Origin: JAVBLP01 sp031553505
GTDB taxonomy: Bacteria > Elusimicrobiota > Endomicrobiia > Endomicrobiales > Endomicrobiaceae
Assembly (NCBI GenBank): GCA_031553505.1
Contig: JAVBLP010000002.1
Span: forward strand, 10,154-74,153
Direction: 5' to 3'
DNA length: 64,000 nt
Part shown: positions 54,886 through 63,607 of the stretch, piece by piece
How the letters are laid out: each line of letters starts with the position of its first letter
How positions within the stretch are numbered: position 1 is the stretch's first letter
Program-made: the position numbers and the translations under genes
The notes under the pieces: generated by a model
What the model was told of the DNA's origin: nothing
Database searches by the model: none
Seen by the model: the letters and a program-made list of their open reading frames with translations, nothing else

Positions 54886-56226
54886 ATGCAAAAAAAACAA
54901 TATGATATAGCTGTTATTGGTTCCGGCCCAGGCGGTTTTTCCGCCGCGGTAAGGGCGGCTCAGCTTGGCGCCACAGTTTGCCTTATTGAAAAAGGCGATA
55001 CGGGAGGAACATGCCTAAACTGCGGCTGCATGCCGACTAAGTTTTTGTGGCAGGCATTAAAAACCAAACAAAAAATAGAAAAATCTTACGATTACGGCTT
55101 TAAGGCGACCTTAGAGCCTTTTTCTTTTGCGGATATAGTTGCTAAAAAAGACAAAACTATTGGCAATATACGCAAAGGCATGGATATGATACTTGCCTCC
55201 TATGGCAACATAGATGTGATTAAAGGCGCTGCATCGTTTAAATCTGCCGGTTTAATTGAAATAGCCTCTTATATGGAAGTTTCTGCTTCTAAAATCATAA
55301 TAGCTTCAGGCACAAAACCGGCGGCGCTTAAAAACTTTGGTTTTGACGGGGATAAAATAATCAGCTCCACAGAAGCTTTAAATATCAAAGAAATGCCTAA
55401 AACTATGCTGATTATCGGAGGCGGCGCAATAGGGATAGAGATGGCAACTATTTTTGCGGGCTTTGGCAGCCAGGTGACTATAGCTGAATATGAAAAGCAG
55501 CTCCTTCCAAGCGAAGATGCGGAAATTTCCGCAGAAATAACAAAAAATCTGCAAAGGCAGGGAGTCGAAGTTTTGACATCGTGTGCGGCGGCGCTTGAAA
55601 TCGCGGATAAATTCGAAAAAGTGTTAGTAGTTGCCGGAAGAGTGCCGGACAGCGTTTTAAAAACCGAAAATGCAGGTATTGAAACGGATAAAAAAGGTTT
55701 TATTAAAACAAATGAATTTTGTGAAACTAACATAAAAAACATTTATGCGGTTGGAGATATAACAGGTAAATCCCTTTTGGCTTATACCGCGCAAAATGAA
55801 GGCGTAATTGCCGCGGAAAACGCGGTAGCAGGAAGCAAAGCAAAAGCTTTAAATGCGTTTGTCCCTGTTGCCGTTTTTGCTAATCCTCCGTCAGCATCCG
55901 TAAAACATCCGGATTTTGCGGAGTTTGAAAATGTTATTGTAGGCAAATTCCCCTTTACCGCAAGCGGCAGGGCTTTTCTTGAAAATGAAAGAAGCGGTTT
56001 TGTTAAATGCGCTGTTGACAATGAAACAAAAAAGCCTTTGGCTTTTTGGATTGTAGGCACGCATTCAGATGAAATGATAAATACGGCTGCAGCCATACTG
56101 AAAAGCGGTATAACCCATATTGCAAGGGAAAGTATGTTTCACCCTTCAATTACGGAATCACTTCTTAACGCTTATGAAGACGCGTTGGGAAAATGTACGG
56201 AAATACCAAAAAGGAAACAGAAATGA
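54886..56226 (+). CDS. lpd: Dihydrolipoamide dehydrogenase
   Basis: The 446-residue flavoprotein has the FAD motif GSGPGGFSAAVRAAQLG, the redox disulfide GGTCLNCGCMPTK, the NAD motif GGGAIGIEMATIFAGFG and a C-terminal FHPSITESL with the catalytic His/Glu pair. It reoxidises lipoamide of H-protein or 2-oxoacid complexes. Because gcvT follows with a 4-nt overlap, the glycine cleavage system is the likely partner. gcvH and gcvP are not here. It is shorter than the usual 460-475 residues. Confidence 0.88.
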   Translation: MQKKQYDIAVIGSGPGGFSAAVRAAQLGATVCLIEKGDTGGTCLNCGCMPTKFLWQALKTKQKIEKSYDYGFKATLEPFSFADIVAKKDKTIGNIRKGMDMILASYGNIDVIKGAASFKSAGLIEIASYMEVSASKIIIASGTKPAALKNFGFDGDKIISSTEALNIKEMPKTMLIIGGGAIGIEMATIFAGFGSQVTIAEYEKQLLPSEDAEISAEITKNLQRQGVEVLTSCAAALEIADKFEKVLVVAGRVPDSVLKTENAGIETDKKGFIKTNEFCETNIKNIYAVGDITGKSLLAYTAQNEGVIAAENAVAGSKAKALNAFVPVAVFANPPSASVKHPDFAEFENVIVGKFPFTASGRAFLENERSGFVKCAVDNETKKPLAFWIVGTHSDEMINTAAAILKSGITHIARESMFHPSITESLLNAYEDALGKCTEIPKRKQK

Positions 56227-57287
56227 AAAAGACGTATTTGTATGACGAACACGTAAAGCTTGGCGCTAGATTTACCGAGTTTGGCGGATGGGAAATGCCT
56301 GTACAGTATACATCTATTATAGATGAGCATAATGCCGTGCGTTTAAACGCGGGCGTTTTCGATACGTCACATATGGGCACATTTATAATTAAAGGCAAAG
56401 ACGCTGAGAGTTTTTTAAATAAAGTTACTCTTGGCAATATGTCCGCCCTTCCGGATAAAAAAGCAAGATATTCGATGATTTTAAATGAAAATGGCGGAAT
56501 AAAAGACGATATTATAATTTACAATCTCGGTAACGAATATATGATGGTCGTTAATGCCGGAAACCTTGACAAAGACTGGGAATGGCTTAATCAGCATAAG
56601 TCAGGAGATGTGGAAATAATAAATATAAGCCCTGATATATGCCTTTTGGCGGTACAGGGCCCCAAAGCCGCTGAAATTATGCAAAGCTTTTCTGAAACCG
56701 ATATAAAAGATATGAAGTACTTTACCGTATCGGAGTTGAAGCTTAAAGATATTCCGGCTGGCTTTTGCCGCATTGCCAGAACAGGTTATACGGGTGAAGA
56801 CGGTTTTGAAGTTTTTATTTCAAAAGAACAAGCGCCGGCAGTTTTAAATAAATTGATTGGCCTTTCCGTCAAACCGTGCGGGCTCGGCTGCCGGGACACT
56901 CTAAGACTTGAAGCCTGTATGCCTTTGCACGGGCATGAAATATCGGAAGATATAAATCCGATAGACGCGGGATTTCAAAAAACCATTAAATGGGAAAACG
57001 ATTTTATAGGCAAAGCCGCGCTGCTTCCTTTTAAAGATAAGCCGGCAAGAAAAATAATTGCTTTTGAATGTTTGTCGGGCATTGCCAGAAACGGCAATAT
57101 TATATATTCCGGAGAAAAAAATGCTGGCTATGTCACAAGCGGTTCATTCTCTCCGACCTTAAAAAAAGCGATAGGCATGGCATTGGTAGATGTCACTGCA
57201 GACACTGAAAATTTAGAAGCTGAAATACATAATAACAGGAGGAAGATAAAAGAAGTTCCCAAACCATTCTATAAGAGAGCAAAATGA
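56223..57287 (+). CDS. gcvT: Glycine cleavage system T protein
   Basis: The 354-residue aminomethyltransferase has GARFTEFGGWEMPVQY near the start, the catalytic-region stretch GVFDTSHMG, and GYTGEDGFEVF. It moves the methylene group from H-protein-bound aminomethyl-lipoate to THF. ATG 56223, with AGGAAACAG upstream, overlaps the lpd stop; an upstream in-frame ATG lies inside lpd. The secretin-like gene overlaps its stop (ATGA), which joins it to the pilus-like set without obvious functional reason. Confidence 0.94.
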   Translation: MKKTYLYDEHVKLGARFTEFGGWEMPVQYTSIIDEHNAVRLNAGVFDTSHMGTFIIKGKDAESFLNKVTLGNMSALPDKKARYSMILNENGGIKDDIIIYNLGNEYMMVVNAGNLDKDWEWLNQHKSGDVEIINISPDICLLAVQGPKAAEIMQSFSETDIKDMKYFTVSELKLKDIPAGFCRIARTGYTGEDGFEVFISKEQAPAVLNKLIGLSVKPCGLGCRDTLRLEACMPLHGHEISEDINPIDAGFQKTIKWENDFIGKAALLPFKDKPARKIIAFECLSGIARNGNIIYSGEKNAGYVTSGSFSPTLKKAIGMALVDVTADTENLEAEIHNNRRKIKEVPKPFYKRAK

Positions 57288-57982
57288 AAAAACTTATACT
57301 TATCCCTTTTTTATTTTTTGCATCTTGGGCATACTCCGAACAAATGGTAGAAATTTCAGTTGAGATTACTGAAATCAATGAAAACAAATCTATAGAACTA
57401 GGCATTAAATGGCCTGACGAAGTTACCGCAATAGAAACAACCATACCTTCAATAATCGAATCCGGCGCGTGGGAAAGAGTTACGGCTTATTCCGCAACCA
57501 TTAAAGCATTGGAAGCGCACGGCGCCGCGAAAGTACTGTCAAAACCTAAACTTGTCACAAAGTCCGGCACCACCGCCAAATTTATGGTGGGAGGGGAATT
57601 TCCTGTCGTCGCAACGGCGATAGGCACATCCACTATTGACTGGAAAGAATACGGAATCATCATGAAAATCACACCGACTGTTACCAAAGACAAAAAAATC
57701 GACATTATGCTTGAAACTGAACTTTCGCGCCTTGATTATAATGCGCCTGTAGCTGGATATCCCGCGGTTGCAAAAAGGCAGGCGTCATCGCATTTGCAGA
57801 TAAAAAACGGCGAAACGATGGTTTTAGCCGGCCTTATTGAAACCACAAAAGGGAAGACTGTTGAAGGCGTCCCGGTACTTTGCGATATACCGATACTAGG
57901 CGCTTTGTTCAGCGTAACAAAAAATTACGATACAAAGACCAATGTTCTAATTTTTGTAACCACAAAATTAATTGAAGAATAA
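57284..57982 (+). CDS. Truncated secretin-domain protein
   Basis: The 232-residue protein has a signal peptide (to about residue 19) and then essentially only the GspD/PilQ/CpaC secretin core. Visible are VLSKPKLVTKSGTTAKFMVGGEFPV, the KEYGIIMKITPTV strand, QASSHLQIKNGETMVLAGLI and VPVLCDIPILGALF. Family members normally carry several N-terminal ring domains and are 400-700 residues; these are missing. It could be a mini-secretin pore or an accessory. The next three genes look like Tad/type IV prepilins, so an export or pilus role is likely. Confidence 0.8.
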   Translation: MKKLILIPFLFFASWAYSEQMVEISVEITEINENKSIELGIKWPDEVTAIETTIPSIIESGAWERVTAYSATIKALEAHGAAKVLSKPKLVTKSGTTAKFMVGGEFPVVATAIGTSTIDWKEYGIIMKITPTVTKDKKIDIMLETELSRLDYNAPVAGYPAVAKRQASSHLQIKNGETMVLAGLIETTKGKTVEGVPVLCDIPILGALFSVTKNYDTKTNVLIFVTTKLIEE

Positions 57983-57983
57983 G

Positions 57984-58190
57984 ATGAAATCAGATAAAGG
58001 CCAAACCTTTGTTGAGTTTATTCTTGTATTTCTGGTGCTTATTATAGCTTCCGGCGGGGCTTTTGCTTTGTATAAAACCGTCTGGAAGAACAGGTATCAG
58101 GAAGCTGAAAATGTTTCTTCAGTTGTTATTATGCCGACTGAATTAAAGGCGGTAAACGCAAGAAGCCGCGATAAGGATTATGTTAAATGA
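57984..58190 (+). CDS. Small prepilin/TadE-like protein
   Basis: The 68-residue protein starts MKSDKGQTFVEFILVFLVL. This fits a type IV prepilin leader, cut after Gly with Glu at +5 of the mature part, followed by a single hydrophobic helix and a short soluble tail. It is the size of Flp-type pilins or small pseudopilins. ATG 57984 follows directly on the secretin gene; a TTG at 57972 is less likely. Its stop overlaps the next ATG. A prepilin peptidase is not in the window. Confidence 0.65.
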   Translation: MKSDKGQTFVEFILVFLVLIIASGGAFALYKTVWKNRYQEAENVSSVVIMPTELKAVNARSRDKDYVK

Positions 58191-58801
58191 ATAACAAATC
58201 CGGACAGGCGATGCTCGAAGCGCTCTTTGTAGTTTTTTTTACGACCGTAATAATGCTTTGCTTTGTGCAGATATGCATAATAGTTGTGGATGATATGACT
58301 GCGAATGAGGCCGCTTTTGTAGCCGCGCGTTCAGCGGCGGTAACGCCAAGATATAAAAGAAAAACAGTGGCGGAAGAAAAAGCTTTGAACTACCTGCGCT
58401 ATTATTCTTTTACTCCCGAAAGTTTTGCGAACATAATGCCTTCTGACAAGGCAACTGTTGAACAGTTTTTCACGAGAAGATCCGGCAGCGCACAGGATGA
58501 AGACGAAGTGCTTGACGAAAGCGGAGGCGGCAGCAAAAATTTTTTAACCCTTTGGGTGCCTCAAAATGCAGCAAATAAAAGATCTGACTATTTAGGGCAC
58601 AGCATGACGAAGAGTACTGTTAAAATATATTACTATACAAGGGTCATGTTCAGATCTTTAGTGGCATGGTTTAACTATAAAAAAGACCCTCTTGGCGGAA
58701 ACAAGAGATTTCAGTCAGCAAGAAACCGTTTTGTCGGCTCTCCGGATGTTTTGTACTACTATAAAGCGTATCCCGGAGCGAAAAAGTTTGATGAGGAATA
58801 A
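58187..58801 (+). CDS. TadE-like pseudopilin
   Basis: The 204-residue protein starts MNNKSGQAMLEALFVVFFTT: a Gly-cleavage prepilin leader with Glu at +5 and a long hydrophobic helix. The soluble part (NEAAFVAARSAAVTP) is TadE-like, and a low-complexity acidic stretch (DEDEVLDESGGGS) lies in the middle. It would be a minor pilin in the inner membrane or pilus. It overlaps the preceding gene by 4 nt. Confidence 0.7.
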   Translation: MNNKSGQAMLEALFVVFFTTVIMLCFVQICIIVVDDMTANEAAFVAARSAAVTPRYKRKTVAEEKALNYLRYYSFTPESFANIMPSDKATVEQFFTRRSGSAQDEDEVLDESGGGSKNFLTLWVPQNAANKRSDYLGHSMTKSTVKIYYYTRVMFRSLVAWFNYKKDPLGGNKRFQSARNRFVGSPDVLYYYKAYPGAKKFDEE

Positions 58802-58802
58802 T

Positions 58803-60020
58803 TTGAAAAAGAGCAAAGGGCAAACGCTATACTATTTTTTAGTATTTTCGATGATTCTGTTCATCAGTTGGGCAATGATGCTAAACATTGCAAAGCTGAT
58901 AAGAGACAGAATGATTATGCAGAACCTTGCCGATAATACCGCCCTTTCTATAGCAACCCATAAAGCCCGCGTAATGAACTTTGTCGCAGGATGCAATTAC
59001 TGGATAGGCACTTTGCTTGCAATGGGAACGCAACCAGATATTATACAGTTTCCATCATACCGGACGGATGCCGTAGCTTCCGTTGTGTTTGGAGATGTTG
59101 ACAGGTTTGCTTCCGGGGTAAAACCTAAAGATAACGACGTTAAAAAACTTGCGGAAACGGTAAAGATTTTACAGGATGCACAGGAAAATGCCATGTTGTC
59201 TCATATGACATACAGTACATTATTACGAGCAGAAGTGATGCTGAAAGGTTATGCGGTGTCCGGACTGTTAGATGAAATAACTTTTTCCATAGAAGACGCC
59301 GAAAAGCATTTTGGGCTTAAAAGAAATAGAAAAGGGATTACCTATTTAAAGACAATAAATTTCAAAAGCAGCGCGCTGCCGCATATTGTGTTTAATCCTT
59401 TTCCTATGGAGTCAATGTTAAAAATTATTGAAAGTATCGCTCCGATATACAGTAAATCGGCAGTTGAAGAAGCAAAAAGTTTAATTTCAGGTATTGATTC
59501 CGTAACGGAAGTGGTATCATCACAATCAGATTATTCGTGGTATATCACTGATAGAAACTTCCACAAACAAAAAATAAAAGTTGATTTGATTAAAATCACA
59601 AATGAAAATGATTCTCCTCTGCTAAAAAAATGGTTAAAACTTGATTCACCTTTTAATAGTATGAAAAAAGCTTTTTCAGCGGCGGCTATATATAATACTA
59701 AAGGAACTATGTTTCCAAAAACAGAAAGCGAGTTTACAGGGTTTCCTCCTAAATTCATTAATTATATGACAGAGGGTATAATATTTACCGCTATGATGAC
59801 AAAAATAGGTGAGTTTTTTTCTAAAAATTTAGTATTAGGCGTTGCTGCTTCAATTTACCTCCCTTCAGTTTTAGCGGCAAGCTTGTATACCGGCAATATA
59901 GGCAATAACATAAACATTTCTCCTATAAAAAGTTATGAAGAATCAAAACTGGGCGGGTGGGCGGCGCACTTGGTGCCTTACAGATCTCAATCCGAAAATG
60001 ATGACAGGGAAGAAGATTAA
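58803..60020 (+). CDS. TadG/TadE-like large pseudopilin
   Basis: The protein is about 405 residues from the TTG at 58803, which has GAGGA upstream and yields KKSKGQTLYYFLVFSMILF, parallel to its two neighbours; an ATG at 58791 is the alternative. The Gly-Gln leader is kept but position +5 is Tyr rather than Glu, as in some minor pilins. A soluble domain follows (DRMIMQNLADNTALSIATHKARVMN is TadG-like: the new 'pilus' helix running into an A-rich helix). A second hydrophobic stretch lies near residues 345-385. Function is inferred from the neighbours. Confidence 0.65.
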   Translation: MKKSKGQTLYYFLVFSMILFISWAMMLNIAKLIRDRMIMQNLADNTALSIATHKARVMNFVAGCNYWIGTLLAMGTQPDIIQFPSYRTDAVASVVFGDVDRFASGVKPKDNDVKKLAETVKILQDAQENAMLSHMTYSTLLRAEVMLKGYAVSGLLDEITFSIEDAEKHFGLKRNRKGITYLKTINFKSSALPHIVFNPFPMESMLKIIESIAPIYSKSAVEEAKSLISGIDSVTEVVSSQSDYSWYITDRNFHKQKIKVDLIKITNENDSPLLKKWLKLDSPFNSMKKAFSAAAIYNTKGTMFPKTESEFTGFPPKFINYMTEGIIFTAMMTKIGEFFSKNLVLGVAASIYLPSVLAASLYTGNIGNNINISPIKSYEESKLGGWAAHLVPYRSQSENDDREED

Positions 60021-60075
60021 TAATATTTTGAAAGTTTTGTATAATTACACCAAGATTTGACCGGGAGATGATAAC

Positions 60076-60951
60076 ATGAAAACAACAAAAGGCATAGTAC
60101 TTGCAGGTGGCAAAGCAACAAGGCTTTACCCTATTACGAAAGTAGTCAGCAAGCAGCTGTTACCTGTATATAATAAGCCGATGGTTTACTACCCTCTTTC
60201 TACTCTTATGCTTGCTGGCATAAAAGATATTTTAATAATTTCAAACGCTGAAACGCTTCCGAGCCTTGAAAAACTTTTCGGAGACGGCAGCAAACTCGGC
60301 ATAAAGATTCAGTACGCTTTGCAGGAAGCCCCGAGAGGCCTTGCGGAAGCTTTTATAATAGGCGAAAAGTTTATCGGAGATGATAATGCCGCTTTGATTT
60401 TAGGCGACAACATATTTTACGGACACGGTTTGTCCGGCGCATTGATGAAAGCTGCCGCCAACGAAGAAGGCGCCACAATATTTGGGTACTATGTTAAAGA
60501 TCCGCAGCGTTACGGCATAGTAGAACTTGATAAAAATAATAAACCTGTCTCGATAACAGAAAAACCGGAAAATCCTAAGTCAAACTGGGCGGTGCCGGGG
60601 CTCTATTTTTACGATAACAGCGTTGTAAAAATCGCAAAAACGATAAAACCTTCCAAAAGAGGCGAGCTGGAAATAACAGATATTAACGAACTCTACTTAA
60701 AAAACGGCAAACTTAAAGTGGAACTATTAGGAAGAGGTTATTCCTGGCTTGACGCCGGCACTTATGAATCGCTGCTTGATTCTTCAATGTTTATTAAAAC
60801 TTTGGAAGAAAGGCAGGGTGTTATGATAAGCTGCCTTGAGGAAATAGCATATAGAAACGGCTATATTTCAAAGGAAGAAGTGCTTAAACTTGCCGAAAAT
60901 TTACCTGAAGATTACGCTAATTATATAAGGCGCGTCGTCAATGAAAAGTAG
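60076..60951 (+). CDS. rmlA: Glucose-1-phosphate thymidylyltransferase
   Basis: The 291-residue enzyme matches RmlA in length and signatures: LAGGKATRLYPITKVVSKQLLPVYNKPM at the start (the usual GGSGTRL reads GGKATRL), LGDNIFYGHGL, ITEKPENPKSNWAVPGLYFYD and WLDAGTYESLL. It makes dTDP-glucose for rhamnose or other surface sugars. rmlB, C and D are not in the window. A TATAAT at 60040-60045 lies upstream with a weak -35. Confidence 0.92.
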   Translation: MKTTKGIVLAGGKATRLYPITKVVSKQLLPVYNKPMVYYPLSTLMLAGIKDILIISNAETLPSLEKLFGDGSKLGIKIQYALQEAPRGLAEAFIIGEKFIGDDNAALILGDNIFYGHGLSGALMKAAANEEGATIFGYYVKDPQRYGIVELDKNNKPVSITEKPENPKSNWAVPGLYFYDNSVVKIAKTIKPSKRGELEITDINELYLKNGKLKVELLGRGYSWLDAGTYESLLDSSMFIKTLEERQGVMISCLEEIAYRNGYISKEEVLKLAENLPEDYANYIRRVVNEK

Positions 60952-60955
60952 ATAA

Positions 60956-60984
60956 TTGACTTGAAAGGCAATTTTAAGTATAAT
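60956..60984 (+). promoter_or_regulatory. Promoter of the CAU tRNA
   Basis: TTGACT (60956-60961), 17 nt, TATAAT (60979-60984), 17 nt before the tRNA 5' end. Confidence 0.8.
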
Positions 60985-61001
60985 CTTTTAAGTTTTTCAG
61001 C

Positions 61002-61075
61002 GGGCCTGTAGCTCAGTTGGTTAGAGCACTCGACTCATAATCGAATGGTCGTAGGTTCAAGTCCTACCAGGCCCA
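61002..61075 (+). tRNA. tRNA with CAU anticodon, probably tRNA-Ile2
   Basis: A full cloverleaf: 7-bp acceptor GGGCCTG/CAGGCCC, D arm with AGCTCAGTTGGTTAGAGC, anticodon stem CGACT-CAT-AATCG, T arm with GGTTCAAGTCC. CCA is not encoded. The anticodon arm and GGTCG variable region resemble E. coli ileX (CAU modified to LAU by TilS) more than elongator tRNA-Met, but Met cannot be excluded. Confidence 0.93.
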
Positions 61076-61095
61076 ATTATATAAAAAATTCAAAT

Positions 61096-61122
61096 AACTC
61101 TTGAGAAATCAAGGGTTTTTTT
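61096..61122 (+). terminator. Terminator after the CAU tRNA
   Basis: A 9-bp stem (61096-61104 / 61109-61117, one G-U pair) with a GAAA loop and a T-rich tail. Confidence 0.8.
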
Positions 61123-61124
61123 AT

Positions 61125-61154
61125 TTGACCGACTATTTTAAAACTTGCTATAAT
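61125..61154 (+). promoter_or_regulatory. Promoter of tRNA-Val
   Basis: TTGACC (61125-61130), 18 nt, TATAAT (61149-61154), 13 nt before the tRNA. Confidence 0.8.
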
Positions 61155-61167
61155 ATGCGAAATTTGA

Positions 61168-61242
61168 GGGTAGTTAGCTCAGCGGAAGAGCATTCGCCTC
61201 ACACGCGAAGGGTCACAGGTTCAAACCCTGTACTACCCACCA
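61168..61242 (+). tRNA. tRNA-Val (anticodon CAC)
   Basis: Acceptor GGGTAGT/ACTACCC, D arm AGCTCAGCGGAAGAGC, anticodon stem TTCGC/GCGAA with loop CTCACAC (CAC), T arm GGTTCAAACCC. Unlike the tRNA upstream, CCA is encoded (61240-61242). Confidence 0.94.
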
Positions 61243-61303
61243 ATAATGGGATTAAAACGGGATAGTTCGCTGCCCTTCATTCAGCCGGCTAACAGGGGAA
61301 TTA

Positions 61304-62014
61304 ATGGAAAACTTAAAACAGGATTTAGAGTTGTTGTACGGATTGCAAGATTATGACCTTAAAATAGAGAAAATAAGGGAAGAAATCCAAAGCGCTCCGG
61401 AAATAATTGCTTCAAAACAGAAAGAACTTGAAGATAAAAAACTTGAAACAGAAGAAAAAAAGAAAGATTTTGTTGCCTTAAACTCGTTGAAAAAGGAAAA
61501 AGAAGCTCTTTTAGATACAAAAGAAAAGGCTATAAGCAAGCATTCACTGGAACTTAACTCGGTAAAATCTAATGATACATATAAAGCGCTCCTGCTTGAA
61601 ATTGAAAAAGCAAAAGCAGATAAAAGCGTTATTGAAGATGAAATTCTTGCGCTTATGGATAAAATAGACGCGGAAACATTGGTTGTTAAGGCATCTGAAA
61701 ACGAATTAAAAGATTTCGACCAAAAAATTAAAGCCGAAATCAACACAATAGAAAACACGGCAAAAAAGAATGAAGAAAGCATACAAAGCATTGAAAAAGA
61801 AAGAGAAGAATATAAACAGAAAGTCAGCAAAAACATATTAGACCAGTACGAACGCATAAGAGAAGGCAGAAACGGCCAGGGAATATGCGTGATTGACGGC
61901 GAAAGTTGCGGCGGATGCGGTATGGTTTTAAGGCCACAGCTTATAAACCAGGCTCAGAAGTGCACAGATTTGGTGTTTTGCGACAACTGTTCACGAATAT
62001 TGTTGAAAAAATAA
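61304..62014 (+). CDS. Coiled-coil protein with C4 zinc ribbon (DUF164-type)
   Basis: The 236-residue protein is a long charged antiparallel coiled coil (about 1-185) followed by a zinc ribbon with CGGCG and CDNC pairs (SCGGCGMVLRP; VFCDNCSRILL). This is the layout of the bacterial CT398/HP0958-like family, which is linked to RNA polymerase sigma-54, flagella or trafficking in different species. No such partner is in the window, so the role here is open. It lies between the tRNAs and the RNase P RNA. Confidence 0.85.
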   Translation: MENLKQDLELLYGLQDYDLKIEKIREEIQSAPEIIASKQKELEDKKLETEEKKKDFVALNSLKKEKEALLDTKEKAISKHSLELNSVKSNDTYKALLLEIEKAKADKSVIEDEILALMDKIDAETLVVKASENELKDFDQKIKAEINTIENTAKKNEESIQSIEKEREEYKQKVSKNILDQYERIREGRNGQGICVIDGESCGGCGMVLRPQLINQAQKCTDLVFCDNCSRILLKK

Positions 62015-62020
62015 ATTGAC

Positions 62021-62353
62021 ATAGACGGACGCGCAATCGCTTCACTATAAGGAATTGTGAAGAGGAAAGTCCGAACTTTATCTGCAGCTTGCTGCAGAAA
62101 ACGGTAGCAGGTAACCCCTGTCGCCCGCGAGGGCAGAGGTGCGAGCAGTGACGCTTTCTCCGGAAACGGAGAAAGTATCCTTGTAAAAGGATAAACTTCT
62201 GCGGTAACGCAGAAGGTGAAACGGCTAAATCCTTACCGGAAAGCAAGGCTGAAGTATGGCCGCTTGACCGTTAAAAGCGATTTTAACGGCAGAGAAATGA
62301 TTGCGCTTTTGGATTTATTCCAAAAGACAGAATTCGGTGTATAGTCCGTCTAT
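62021..62353 (+). ncRNA. rnpB: RNase P RNA
   Basis: The conserved core is visible: GAGGAAAGTCCGAAC in the 5' part and the 3' partner ACAGAATTCGGTGTATAGTCCGTC. The termini ATAGACGGAC (62021-62030) and GTCCGTCTAT (62344-62353) pair as P1. Several stable internal hairpins are present (for example CTTTCTCCG-gaaa-CGGAGAAAG). The class is the common bacterial type A. It processes tRNA 5' ends, fitting the two tRNA genes just upstream. Confidence 0.96.
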
Positions 62354-62371
62354 ATCAAACCATAGGAACGT

Positions 62372-62725
62372 ATGGAAACAGGAATTTGCATAGGTATCGG
62401 TCTTGCAGGCGGAATTTTAAGCGGGCTTATGGGCGTGGGCGGCGGGATAGTTTTAATTCCGCTTATGATATTTTTTTTGAAAATGACGCAGCATCAGGCT
62501 CAGGGTACGTCGCTTGCGATAATAATGTTAAGTTTTGTTTCTATGCTTGTGTATTACAAAAAAGGCCACGTAAATCTCGGTATTGCTGCGCTTATAGGAA
62601 TCGGTTTTGTAATCGGCGGTTTGATAGGTTCTTATTTTGCTACATCTCTGCCGGAACACATTTTAAGAAAATGTTTCGGCGTATTACTGATAATAGTCGC
62701 AGTGAAAATGTTGTTTTTTAAATAG
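62372..62725 (+). CDS. Half-size TSUP (TauE/SafE) family membrane protein
   Basis: The 117-residue protein is very hydrophobic with about four spans. It has the family motif GLMGVGGGIVLIPLMI and A[Q]GTSLAIIMLS. Full TSUP permeases have two such halves (about 250 aa); this one has only the N-terminal half, so it may act as a dimer or be a remnant. Substrate (sulfite, sulfonate or other anion) is unknown. It lies between rnpB and rsmH. Confidence 0.8.
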   Translation: METGICIGIGLAGGILSGLMGVGGGIVLIPLMIFFLKMTQHQAQGTSLAIIMLSFVSMLVYYKKGHVNLGIAALIGIGFVIGGLIGSYFATSLPEHILRKCFGVLLIIVAVKMLFFK

Positions 62726-62737
62726 GTTCTCCTAAAA

Positions 62738-63607
62738 ATGTACCATATCTCGGTTATGCCTTCCCAGTCATGCGAATATTTGATTAATAATCCAAAAGGA
62801 CTTTACGTCGACTGCACTTTTGGCGGCGGCGGGCATACGTCTTACATTCTTAAAAGATTTAAGGACGTTAAGATAATAGCTTTTGATTGGGACGGAGACG
62901 CTTTTAGCAGGTTTCAGGAAAAAGAAGCTTTGTTTGGCGGCAGGGTAACGTTTATACGCGATAATTTTAAAAATATTAAAAATGCTCTTTCAGCAATAGG
63001 CGTAAAGAAAGTTGACGGCATTTTAGCCGATATCGGCGTATCATCCAAGCAATTTGACGATATGGACAGAGGATTTTCTTTTAATTCCGATACTTTGGAT
63101 ATGAGGATGGACACGAGAAACCCGCTGACCGCTAAAGAGATTATCAACTCTTATCCCGAAGAAATGATGGCGGATATCTTTTATAAATACGGCGAAGAAT
63201 ACCTTTCAAGGCAGATAGCGCAGGCAATTTATTTCAGAAGAAGAAAAGGCAAGATAAATACAGCCCGCGAGCTGCAGGATATTATACGTTCCGTAAAAAG
63301 GCAGGAAGGGAAAATTAATCCTGCGACAAAAGTTTTTCAGGCTTTAAGGGTTTATGTTAACGGAGAACTTGAAAATCTTGAACAACTGCTTCAAGGCGCC
63401 CCAAACCTTTTAAATTCGGGCGGGCGTACGGTGATTATAACTTTTCATTCGTTGGAAGACAGGATCGTAAAGCAAAATTTTAAAGATAATGCCGCTGAAG
63501 GAATATATAAAATTCTTACAAAGAAGGTTGTTACGGCGGAGCAAGATGAAATCAGGCAGAATCCGCGCAGCCGAAGCGCGAAAATAAGAGCGGCAGAGAG
63601 AGTTTAA
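62738..63607 (+). CDS. rsmH: 16S rRNA (cytosine-1402-N4)-methyltransferase
   Basis: The 289-residue enzyme has HISVMPSQSCEYL near the start, the AdoMet motif DCTFGGGGHTSYIL, ADIGVSSKQFDD and the C-terminal TFHSLEDRIVKQNF and NPRSRSAKIRAAE stretches of RsmH/MraW. It heads the division and cell-wall cluster; mraZ, usually before it, is absent here. The next ATG overlaps its stop. Confidence 0.96.
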   Translation: MYHISVMPSQSCEYLINNPKGLYVDCTFGGGGHTSYILKRFKDVKIIAFDWDGDAFSRFQEKEALFGGRVTFIRDNFKNIKNALSAIGVKKVDGILADIGVSSKQFDDMDRGFSFNSDTLDMRMDTRNPLTAKEIINSYPEEMMADIFYKYGEEYLSRQIAQAIYFRRRKGKINTARELQDIIRSVKRQEGKINPATKVFQALRVYVNGELENLEQLLQGAPNLLNSGGRTVIITFHSLEDRIVKQNFKDNAAEGIYKILTKKVVTAEQDEIRQNPRSRSAKIRAAERV

